From the NCBI GenBank assembly GCA_964653555.1, contig CAZZFT010000006.1:15791-79790 (forward strand): a DNA stretch of 64,000 bases. The letters run 5' to 3'. The notes under the pieces are model-generated. The model was not told the DNA's origin and ran no database searches. It saw only the letters and a list, made by a program, of their open reading frames with translations. This DNA comes from JAHEJV01 sp964653555. Lineage in GTDB: Bacteria > Myxococcota_A > UBA9160 > SMWR01. Within the stretch, counting starts at the first letter, position 1, and each line of letters starts with the position of its first letter. Of this stretch, positions 57,624 through 64,000 are shown piece by piece. The position numbers and the translations under genes were made by a program.

Positions 57624-59177
57624 CTAGCCCGCGCGCCGAGGCGCGCCCTCGGCCGCCTCGGCCCGGCTCCAGTCCTCCACGCGCCGCCACAGGTCGCGCC
57701 GCTCGACCTCGCTCTCGCGCGTGAAGGGCAGCCAGGCGGTGCCGCGCGGCGCGCGATCGAAGAAGAACTGCCCGCTCTGCCGAGCTCCGGCGCGCGACGC
57801 CGCGAGCCAGACGATCGTGTCGGCGCCCTCGGCGGGTGTGCGCAGGATCGCCCGCGTGATGCGGTGGAACGACGGCAGCGCCTCGCGAACCCCGGCGGTG
57901 TCGGCCCAGCCGGGATGCATCGCGTTCACCACCACCCCCGCCTCGCGCAGCTCCTCGGCCCAGAGGCGCGCCAGCACCACCTGAGCGCGCTTCGCTTCGG
58001 CGTAGGCGGTGACACCGTCGAAGGGCCGATCCCGCCACTGCGGGTCCTCGAGCTGGAGTCGGCGCGTGTACATCCCGCCCGAGGACACCCACACGACGCG
58101 CGCATCCTCGGCCGCCTCCAGGGCGGGGCGCAGCAGGCTCGTCAGGAGATGAGGGCCCACCACGTGCGTCGCCAGCGTGCGCTCGAGGCCTTCGGCCGTC
58201 TCGCCGCGTTCGGTGAACAGGGAACCGGCGTTGTGCACCAGCACGGAGACGGGCTCCTTGGCCAGCTCCGGCGCGACGGCGCGGATCGCCGCCAGGTGCG
58301 AGACGTCCAGCACGACCAGATCGACGCCCGGATTGCCGGTCTGCCCGCGAATGCGATCGCGAGCGGCTTCACCGCGCTGCCGGTCGCGGCACAGGAGCAC
58401 GACGCGCGCGCCGAGGTCGGCGAGGGCCAGTGACGTCTCGTAGCCGAGCCCCGCGTTCGCGCCCGTCACCAGACAGCGACGCCCGCCGAGATCGACCTCG
58501 AGGTCCTCGGGATCGAAGCCGAGGGAGTGGACGCGGAAGCCCGTGCGATCGAAGGACGCGACCACGGTCGGATCGAGCAGGTGCGAGAGCACGCGGCCGG
58601 CGAACGACGCGAGGGGCGAGGCGGGCACGCTCTCGGCGATCGCCGGCGCCTCGGGAGCGAGGGCCGCGAGCACGTCGTCGACCGGCGCGTGATCGCCCGC
58701 CTCGCGACTGGTGTAGCGATAGGCGAGCGCGCCATCGGGGCGGATCACGAACACCCCACCGAGCTGCCAGGGGTCGCCCTGCACACCCGTCTGGCGCGAC
58801 CCTCCGAGCAGGGCGCGCAGCGCGTTGCGCGGCAGCCGCGGCGACAGAAGCTCGACGCGACCACGCCGCAGCCCGGCGGCGCGGTAGGCGCGAAGCTCCG
58901 GGTCGACGAATAGCGGACCGTCGAGAGCGAAGTCCTCGCGGAAGGCCGCGGCGAAGCTTCGGCTCCCGTTGCCGACGATCACCAGCTCGGCGCCCCGCTG
59001 GCGGATCTCGTCGCTGCGCTCGCGCAACTGCGCGACCTGCTCTCGGCAGAAGATTCAGCCGAAGTGGCGCAGAAACACCAGGACGACCGGCCGCTCGCGC
59101 CAGGTGCTGCCCAGCGCGACGCGCTGGCCGTCCCAGCTCTCGAGCTCGATCCCGGCCAGCCGGGTGGACGTCCGCAT
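57624..59177 (-). CDS. Selenocysteine-containing peroxiredoxin-like/SDR fusion (probable selenoprotein)
   Basis: The frame runs from ATG 59177 to 57624 (517 aa) if the TGA at 59057-59055 is read as selenocysteine (residue 41). The sequence around it, LVFLRHFG-U-IFCREQVAQL, matches the AhpC-TSA_2 (PRXL2/FAM213-like) family, where this position is the first Cys of a CxxC redox motif. Upstream residues 1-40 (MRTSTRLAGIELESWDGQRV) form the family's N-terminal strand, so translation clearly begins before the TGA. Residues about 160-517 are an SDR like human DHRS12: RCLVTGANAGLGYETSLALA, VSSGGMYT, TAYAEAKRAQVVLARLWAEE (Tyr and Lys) and AMHPGWADTAGVREALPSFH. It is likely a thiol/selenol oxidoreductase coupled to NAD(P)H chemistry. 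A conventional annotation would truncate it at 59027 or later. A point mutation of a Cys codon (TGC to TGA) is the alternative. Confidence 0.75.
59020..59035 (-). promoter_or_regulatory. Candidate bacterial SECIS hairpin
   Basis: Nineteen nucleotides after the in-frame TGA the minus strand reads TCGCGC-AGTT-GCGCGA, a perfect 6-bp stem with a 4-nt AGUU loop. The loop lies about 25 nt from the UGA, inside the 16-37 nt window known for bacterial SECIS elements, and contains the expected G and U. It lies in the coding sequence, as bacterial SECIS elements do. Such short GC stems are common in this genome, so the placement matters more than the stem itself. Confidence 0.55.
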
Positions 59178-59281
59178 CGGCAGCCTCCAGGTTCCGCCCC
59201 GGGGACTGTAGCGGCGGCCGGCGCGCCCGCCGGCCGCCCCCCGGCGAGCCAGGACGAGCGAACTCGTGGATAATGCCGCCC

Positions 59282-60190
59282 ATGGCAGACCTCATCCTCC
59301 ACCACTACGACCTGTCCCCCTACTCCGAGAAGGTCCGGCTGATGTTCGGACTCAAGGGTCTGGACTGGCGCTCGGTCCAGATCCCGATGGTGATGCCGAA
59401 GCCCGACTACACCGAGCTCACGGGCGGCTACCGCCGCACCCCGTCGCTCCAGATCGGCGCGGACGTCTACTGCGACTCGAAGATGTGCGCCCAGGTGCTC
59501 GAGCAGCTGCACCCCGAGCCGAGCCTCTTCCCCGGCGGCGACGAGGCGACCGTCTGGGGTCTGTCGCGCTGGGCGGAGACCGGCTTCCTGATGGCGGTGC
59601 TGGTGTTCTTCGGCGAGGGCGGGCTGTTCGACGAGACGTTCGTCGAGGACCGCAAGAAGATGGTCCCCACCCTCGACCTGGAGCGGGTGAAGCCGATCGT
59701 CCCGGCGAAGAAGCTCCAGCTCGCCCAGAACCTCGATCGCCTCGAACGCCAGCTCGCCGACGGCCGCGCCTTCCTGCTGGGCGCGGCGCCCTCGCTCGCC
59801 GATCTCTCCGCCTATCACACCACGGCCTTCCTCCAGGCGCACCCGAAGACGGCGCCGATGCTCCGGCCGCTCACCCGACTGCGCGCCTGGCTCGACCGGG
59901 TCGCCGCGATCGGTCACGGCGACCGCAAGGAGCTCGACGCCGCCGATGCGATCGCGATCGCCCACGACGCCGTGCCCGTACCGTTCACCGGCGAGCCGGC
60001 TTCCCTGCCCGAGGGCCTGGTCTACGGCGACGCGGTGGTCGTGGTGCCCGAGGAGATCGGACCGGTGACCGTCGCGGGGACGCTCGTCGAGTCGGGCGTG
60101 CACGAGATCGCCATCCGCCGCCGCAGCGAGCGCGCGGGCGATCTGGTCGTGCACTTCCCGCGCGAGGACTACCTCGTCGTCGCCAGCTGA
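59282..60190 (+). CDS. Glutathione S-transferase-family protein with C-terminal extension
   Basis: A 302-aa protein. Residues 1-80 are the thioredoxin-like GST domain (ILHHYDLSPYSEKVRLMFGL with the SPYSEK active-site loop, and TPSLQIGADVYCDSKMCAQV). An all-helical domain covers about 90-210 (FLLGAAPSLADLSAYHTTAF). The last 85 residues (LPEGLVYGDAVVVVPEEIGP, TVAGTLVESGVHEIAIRRRS) are not part of normal GSTs and look like a beta-strand domain. I use ATG 59282; ATG 59273 is 9 nt earlier. It is divergent from the selenoprotein gene with about 100 nt between them, so the two may share a stress promoter region. The DUF2855 gene follows 51 nt on. Confidence 0.88.
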   Translation: MADLILHHYDLSPYSEKVRLMFGLKGLDWRSVQIPMVMPKPDYTELTGGYRRTPSLQIGADVYCDSKMCAQVLEQLHPEPSLFPGGDEATVWGLSRWAETGFLMAVLVFFGEGGLFDETFVEDRKKMVPTLDLERVKPIVPAKKLQLAQNLDRLERQLADGRAFLLGAAPSLADLSAYHTTAFLQAHPKTAPMLRPLTRLRAWLDRVAAIGHGDRKELDAADAIAIAHDAVPVPFTGEPASLPEGLVYGDAVVVVPEEIGPVTVAGTLVESGVHEIAIRRRSERAGDLVVHFPREDYLVVAS

Positions 60191-60241
60191 GGCGCGGCAC
60201 CGACGCCCGGGCCCAGCGCGGCCTCAGGACAGGAGCACCCC

Positions 60242-61330
60242 GTGACCGAATGTGCCGACTTCCGGGTCCGCCGCGACGATCTGCGCGCGACCCGCCTGGT
60301 GATCGACGACGCCGAGCGGCTCGCGCCCGGCCCCGGGCAGGCGCTTCTGCGCGTCGACCACTTCGCCTTCACCGCCAACAACATCACCTACGCCGTCGCC
60401 GGCGACCTGCTCGACTACTGGCGCTTCTTCCCCGCCGAGGAGGGCTGGGGGCGGATCCCGGTCTGGGGCTTCGCCGACGTCGTGGCGTCGCAGTGCCCCG
60501 GGCTCGATCTCGGAAGGCGTTTCTACGGCTACTACCCGATGTCCACCCATCTGCTCGTCGAGCCGGTGAAGGTCGGGGCGACGGGCTTCAGCGACGGCTC
60601 CGAGCACCGACGCACGATGGCCGCCCCCTACAACTCCTACCGCGACACGGCCGCCGATCCGGCCTACCGCGCGGACGGCGAGCCGGCGCAGATGGTGCTC
60701 CAGCCGCTCTTCACCACCGCGTTCCTGATCGACGACTTCCTGGCCGAGAGCGACTTCTTCGGGGCGCACACCGTGGTGCTCTCGAGCGCGTCGAGCAAGA
60801 CTGCCTTCGGCCTGGCCTTCCAGCTGGCCCGGCGCGGCGGCGTGGAGGTGGTGGGCCTCACGTCGCCGGGGAACCTCGCCTTCGTGGAGAGCCTCGGCTG
60901 CTACGACCGCGCCCTGCCCTACGACGAGGTCGCCACCCTCGACGCGAGCCGGCCGGCCGTGTTCGTGGACATGGCGGGCAACGGCGCCGTGCAGAGCGCC
61001 GTGCACCACCACTTCGGCTCCAGCCTCGTGCACAGCGCGACCGTCGGGATGACGCACTGGGAGCAGGGAAAACGGGAGAGCGACCTGCCCGGCGCCGCTT
61101 CCGCCTTCTTCTTCGCCCCCGCGCGGGTGCAGAAGCGAGTTGCCGATTGGGGCGCCGCCGGCTTCCAGGATCGCACGGCCGCGGCCTTCGCCTCCTTCCG
61201 CGGCTCGTCCGACCGGGCCCTGCGCGTGGTGCGCGGTGGCCGCGCCGACGTGGAGCAGGTGTACCGGGACACCCTCGAGGGACGCGCCGAGCCCGAGGTC
61301 GCCCAGGTCCTCAGCCTCCAGGAGCCCTAA
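60242..61330 (+). CDS. DUF2855-family protein
   Basis: A 362-aa member of DUF2855, whose fold resembles medium-chain zinc-free dehydrogenases/reductases (quinone-reductase type). Marks are QALLRVDHFAFTANNITYAV, IPVWGFADVVASQC, RRFYGYYPMSTHLLVEPVKV, and a Rossmann part (VVLSSASSKTAFGLAFQLAR, VGLTSPGNLAFVESLG, AVFVDMAGNGAVQSAVHHHF). Substrates are unknown. AGGAG lies before GTG 60242. It probably shares a transcript with the GST-like gene. Confidence 0.92.
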   Translation: MTECADFRVRRDDLRATRLVIDDAERLAPGPGQALLRVDHFAFTANNITYAVAGDLLDYWRFFPAEEGWGRIPVWGFADVVASQCPGLDLGRRFYGYYPMSTHLLVEPVKVGATGFSDGSEHRRTMAAPYNSYRDTAADPAYRADGEPAQMVLQPLFTTAFLIDDFLAESDFFGAHTVVLSSASSKTAFGLAFQLARRGGVEVVGLTSPGNLAFVESLGCYDRALPYDEVATLDASRPAVFVDMAGNGAVQSAVHHHFGSSLVHSATVGMTHWEQGKRESDLPGAASAFFFAPARVQKRVADWGAAGFQDRTAAAFASFRGSSDRALRVVRGGRADVEQVYRDTLEGRAEPEVAQVLSLQEP

Positions 61331-61362
61331 GATCCGCGCCGCGGCCGGCCGATGGGACCGGC

Positions 61363-61692
61363 ATGGTCCGTATGCTCAGCCTGCTCGCGGCTTGCCTGTT
61401 GGCGACCGGCTGCTTCGCCTTCGACGAGATCGACAAGGGCATGGCAACTCTCGACAAGGGTCCGAAGGAGAAGCCCGCCGCCGCGCAGGCCGGCAAGCCG
61501 GCTCCCGGCGAGGAGGGCAAGCCCTCGCCCCAGGCCTGGTGGGCTTCGGCGCACAGCCTGAACCAGGGTCCCTCGGAGGCCGCCGAGGCCGACGCGGCCG
61601 ATCCGAGCACCCCGGTCAGCTGCCGGGTCGGCGGCTCGACGCGCTTCATGCGGCGCGGCGACTGCCTCTCCCAGGGAGGTCAGCCGCGATGA
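61363..61692 (+). CDS. Small lipoprotein (109 aa)
   Basis: ATG 61363 begins a lipoprotein signal (MVRMLSLLAACLLATGC-FA). The mature part is a Lys/Pro/Ala/Glu-rich linker (KEKPAAAQAGKPAPGEEGKP) followed by a compact tail with two Cys (VSCRVGGSTRFMRRGDCLSQ) that could form a disulfide. No family is recognised. Its end overlaps the PilZ gene (ATGA), so the two are translationally coupled. Confidence 0.8.
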   Translation: MVRMLSLLAACLLATGCFAFDEIDKGMATLDKGPKEKPAAAQAGKPAPGEEGKPSPQAWWASAHSLNQGPSEAAEADAADPSTPVSCRVGGSTRFMRRGDCLSQGGQPR

Positions 61693-62021
61693 GGGAACGC
61701 AACACCGGCGAGAGGCGGCGCAGCCCGCGCTTCCGCTCGCGCTTCGACGCGCTGATCGCCGCCGGCGCCCAGGAGGGCGCGGGGACCCTCGCCGAGATCT
61801 CCTACTCCGGAGCCCGCCTCGACGAGACGTCGCTCAAGCCGCCGGTGGGAACGGAGGTGCGTCTGTACGTGTTCGTCCAGCCCGTCTCGCCCTTCGAGAT
61901 CGAGGGCGTCGTCACGCGCCACACGGAGTCCGGATTCGCGGTGGCCTACGAGCTCTTCGACGCCGAGATCCGCCGGCTGGTGGACGACGTGACCGCCCTG
62001 GTCGCTCCCGCGGCCAGCTGA
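61689..62021 (+). CDS. PilZ-domain protein
   Basis: A 110-aa single-domain PilZ protein, the usual receptor for cyclic di-GMP. The N-terminal Arg-rich segment (RERNTGERRRSPRFRSRFDA) corresponds to the RxxxR motif, and LAEISYSGARLDE replaces the usual D/NxSxxG with EISYSG, keeping Ser and Gly. The C-terminal strands (RLYVFVQPVSPFEIEGVVTR) complete the barrel. Binding of c-di-GMP is plausible but the Asp/Asn change should be noted. It is coupled to the lipoprotein gene upstream. Confidence 0.88.
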   Translation: MRERNTGERRRSPRFRSRFDALIAAGAQEGAGTLAEISYSGARLDETSLKPPVGTEVRLYVFVQPVSPFEIEGVVTRHTESGFAVAYELFDAEIRRLVDDVTALVAPAAS

Positions 62022-62035
62022 TGCTCCTCGTCGAT

Positions 62036-62058
62036 CCGGGGCTCCCTGCGGGCCCCGG
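62036..62058. terminator. GC-rich hairpin between convergent genes
   Basis: CCGGGGC and GCCCCGG form a 7-bp stem with a 9-nt loop that can extend inward by C-G pairs. It lies between the stops of the PilZ gene (62021) and the MaoC gene (62065). No T-run follows. Confidence 0.45.
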
Positions 62059-62064
62059 CGAGTG

Positions 62065-62547
62065 CTAGTCCTTGTAGATCAGGCGCGTCAGCGATTCGGC
62101 CACGCAGCCCGGCTTGTCCTCGCCCTCGATCTCGATCGTCACGACCTGCTTCAGCTGGAGCGTGTTGGGCGCCTTCTGCTCGACGGATTCCAGTCTGCGG
62201 CGTGCCCGGACGCGGGAGCCCACCTTCACCGGGCTGGGGAAGCGCACCTTGTCGAGGCCGTAGTTCACGCCCATCACCATGCCCTCGTAGGCCTTCGGCG
62301 CCACCGGCGGAATCTTGCCGCCGAGATAGGGGAGCAGGGACAGCGTCAGGAAGCCGTGGGCGATCGTGACCTTGTAGGGCGAGAGCTTCGCCGACTTCTC
62401 CGGGTCGACGTGGATGAACTGATGGTCGAGGGTCGCGTTGGCGAAGAGGTTGATTCGGTCCTGATCCACGACGAACCAGTCCCCCACGCCCTCCTCGGAT
62501 CCGACGTGCTTCTTCCACAGCTCCAGAGCGTTGGTCGCGTGACTCAT
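62065..62547 (-). CDS. MaoC-like hotdog hydratase
   Basis: A 160-aa R-specific enoyl-CoA hydratase-like protein of the MaoC family. The active-site loop is present: NLFANATLDHQFIHVDPEKS (the Asp-His pair of the D-x-x-x-x-H hydratase motif) and IAHGFLTLSLLPYLGGKIPP (AHG core). I start at ATG 62547; the frame continues 13 codons upstream into the next gene. It probably hydrates enoyl-CoAs or acts on an ether-lipid or polyketide intermediate. It lies 1 nt downstream of the alkyl-DHAP synthase gene, so they share a transcript. Confidence 0.93.
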   Translation of the reverse strand: MSHATNALELWKKHVGSEEGVGDWFVVDQDRINLFANATLDHQFIHVDPEKSAKLSPYKVTIAHGFLTLSLLPYLGGKIPPVAPKAYEGMVMGVNYGLDKVRFPSPVKVGSRVRARRRLESVEQKAPNTLQLKQVVTIEIEGEDKPGCVAESLTRLIYKD

Positions 62548-62548
62548 C

Positions 62549-64000
62549 TCAGTCTCCTCTCGATCGGGTTGGGGTTCCGTTCGCACAGCCGAACACGTTC
62601 TCCGGGTCGACGGCGCGCTTGAGCGACTCGCGCCAGGCGAGCGCGGTCTCGGAGAGGACCGCGGGCAGGAAGCGCTGGCGCAGCTTTCCGATGCCGTGGT
62701 GGTGGGAGAGCGACCCGCCCGAGCGCAGGATCTCCTCCCGGGCCGCGCGCTCCATCTCGGCGTAGACCTGGCTCGCGTCCTCGACCCCGCGGTGGTAGAT
62801 GGCGAAGTAGAAGTAGACGCACACGCCCGTGTCGTAGAGCTGCGTCACCCGCGCGCTCACGAAGGGGCGCCCGGGCAGCCCGCGCTTGGCGTGCTCCTGC
62901 CACAGCCGCTGGCGGACGTTCTGCACCATGGAGACGCACTCCGTCCAGGAGACGGTCGTCTCGAAGGACTCGGCCAGGATGTAGTGGCGCATCATGAAGT
63001 CGCGGATGTAGGCGATCGCGAAGGTGAGCGCGTAGCCGCGGCGGCCGTTCTCCGCGCCGCCCTTCATGCCGCGGCGGCGCTTCGCCAGCCCGTAGACCGA
63101 GCGCTCCTGGCGGGCGACCTCCTCGGCGCTGCCCTCGAAGAGCAGCGTGCACGCCACCATCCGATCGACCTGGAAGCCGGCCAGGCGCGTCACCACCCAC
63201 TTCTCGATCCGGCTCTTCGCGACGGCGAGGCCGCGCTTGCGCGGCTTCAGCGCCTGGCCGAACTGGAACTGGAGGTTGTCCATCAGCCGGATGCTGGCGG
63301 GCACCACCCCCGAACGCTGGACGTCGCGCAGGAAGGCGAAGCCGGACTCGAAGTCGCGGAACACGACGGAGCCGTGCTTCTGGACCGCGGGCCGCGGGAC
63401 GATCCTCACCACCGCGCTCGTCACCACGCCCAGGCGCCCCTCGGAGCCGAGCAGCCAGCGGGCCGGGTCCCCGCCGATCGACTCGCGAGGGAAGGCGGTG
63501 TCGCGCCGGAGCGTTCCCGAGGCGGTCACCGCCGTGATGCGGAGCACCAGATCCTCGATGTTCCCGTAGCGGTTCTTCTTCATGCCGCTGGCGTGGGTGG
63601 CCACCCAGCCGCCCAGCGTGGAGAGCTCGTAGCTGTCGGGCTCGTGACCCAGGGTGAAGCCGTGGCGTCCCAGCACCTCGGCGATCTCGCGCCCGTTGGC
63701 GCCCGCCTCGATGCACGCGCTGCGGTTCTCCGGATCGATCCAGCGCACGCGGTTCATGCGCCGCAGGTCGAGCGACGTGATGCAGCGGCGCTCGGCGTCC
63801 GGGCAGTGCAGGGCGAGGGAGACGTTGGTACCGCCGCCGTAGGGAATCAGGCAGACCCCGTGGCGGGCCGCACTGGCCACCAGCGCGGCCACCTGCTCCT
63901 CGCTCTCGGGCCAGACGACCAGATCGGGCACGCGCCCGAGCCGGCCGTACTTGATCGCCCACATCTCCTCCTGGGTGTGGCCGTGGCCGTGGCGCAGCCG
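62549..64000 (-). CDS. Alkyldihydroxyacetonephosphate synthase-like FAD enzyme (5' end beyond window)
   Basis: The visible 483 codons encode a VAO-type FAD oxidase closest to alkyl-DHAP synthase (AGPS), which forms the ether bond of ether lipids. The N-terminal context is HTQEEMWAIKYGRLGRVPDL, typical of AGPS. The FAD domain has VCLIPYGGGTNVSLALHCPD, the middle ELSTLGGWVATHASGMKKNR and LLGSEGRLGVVTSAVVRIVP, and the end GGSLSHHHGIGKLRQRFL carries the His triple and HGIG typical of the family. The gene runs off the right edge; the full family length is about 530-650 aa. It precedes MaoC on the minus strand. Confidence 0.92.
   Translation of the reverse strand, partial: RLRHGHGHTQEEMWAIKYGRLGRVPDLVVWPESEEQVAALVASAARHGVCLIPYGGGTNVSLALHCPDAERRCITSLDLRRMNRVRWIDPENRSACIEAGANGREIAEVLGRHGFTLGHEPDSYELSTLGGWVATHASGMKKNRYGNIEDLVLRITAVTASGTLRRDTAFPRESIGGDPARWLLGSEGRLGVVTSAVVRIVPRPAVQKHGSVVFRDFESGFAFLRDVQRSGVVPASIRLMDNLQFQFGQALKPRKRGLAVAKSRIEKWVVTRLAGFQVDRMVACTLLFEGSAEEVARQERSVYGLAKRRRGMKGGAENGRRGYALTFAIAYIRDFMMRHYILAESFETTVSWTECVSMVQNVRQRLWQEHAKRGLPGRPFVSARVTQLYDTGVCVYFYFAIYHRGVEDASQVYAEMERAAREEILRSGGSLSHHHGIGKLRQRFLPAVLSETALAWRESLKRAVDPENVFGCANGTPTRSRGD

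Noticed and set aside
1..64000. CRISPR arrays, rRNA genes, transposases or prophage genes
   Set aside because: No regularly spaced repeats, rRNA-like stretches or recognisable transposase, integrase or phage structural motifs were seen.

Overview
The window is high-GC, gene-dense bacterial DNA in which nearly every codon ends in G or C. Gene content fits a soil, sediment or marine Gram-negative heterotroph of the broad deltaproteobacterial/Myxococcota-like kind. Supporting genes are multiheme c-type cytochromes beside a Rieske/cytochrome b complex, an alkyl-DHAP synthase, a MaoC hydratase, a one-chain acyl-CoA carboxylase, a type III PKS cluster, an RND exporter, a PEP-CTERM protein and many lipoproteins. 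Taxonomy cannot be fixed from sequence reading alone. No rRNA, complete tRNA, transposase or CRISPR array was seen.

Positions 1-17,000 are a mosaic. A visibly lower-GC left edge (small ORF, mug glycosylase, broken nitronate monooxygenase) ends at a 93-bp sequence (1457-1549). This sequence recurs in the same orientation at 12858-12950, and the first copy fuses two truncated genes. Between the copies lie a CusA/CzcA tail, two exported proteins sharing a C-terminal beta-helix-like module, gene remnants (phosphoglucomutase, a DUF4198 gene with its middle deleted), a tetraheme cytochrome, a Rieske-cytochrome b-11-heme cytochrome operon, and crcB behind a fluoride riboswitch. After the second copy come an SMP-30 protein, a PEP-CTERM protein and a SleB-type hydrolase, again with lower GC.

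From about 16.6 kb to the end the sequence is uniform and mostly intact. 16.6-25 kb: metallo-beta-lactamase fold protein, a hydrolase-glycosyltransferase fusion coupled to a TetR gene, a methanethiol methyltransferase-like protein, an FAD monooxygenase and a succinylglutamate desuccinylase/aspartoacylase-like protein. 25-35 kb: bioA, a large winged-helix/AAA/TPR regulator, a bile-acid:Na+ symporter-like carrier, the acyl-CoA carboxylase and MarC. 35.8-41.3 kb: RND exporter divergent from a type III PKS, a methyltransferase and a flavoprotein, likely making and exporting a lipid polyketide. 41-49 kb: two HExxH metallopeptidase-like proteins, a luciferase-like monooxygenase with a HIT protein, a P450 and an ECF sigma/anti-sigma operon. 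49-54 kb: SnoaL-like, SDR, ArsR, a FabH-like synthase, an RRM protein and NhaA.

54.6-59.2 kb (minus strand) is a stress-defence run: a peroxiredoxin-like/SDR fusion, glutathione peroxidase, photolyase and a DUF523/DUF1722 protein, the last three joined by 4-nt overlaps. The first gene contains an in-frame TGA where the peroxiredoxin-like family has its first redox Cys, followed by a hairpin at bacterial SECIS distance, so it is probably an unannotated selenoprotein. The right edge holds a GST-like protein, a DUF2855 protein, a lipoprotein/PilZ pair, a MaoC hydratase and a truncated alkyl-DHAP synthase gene.
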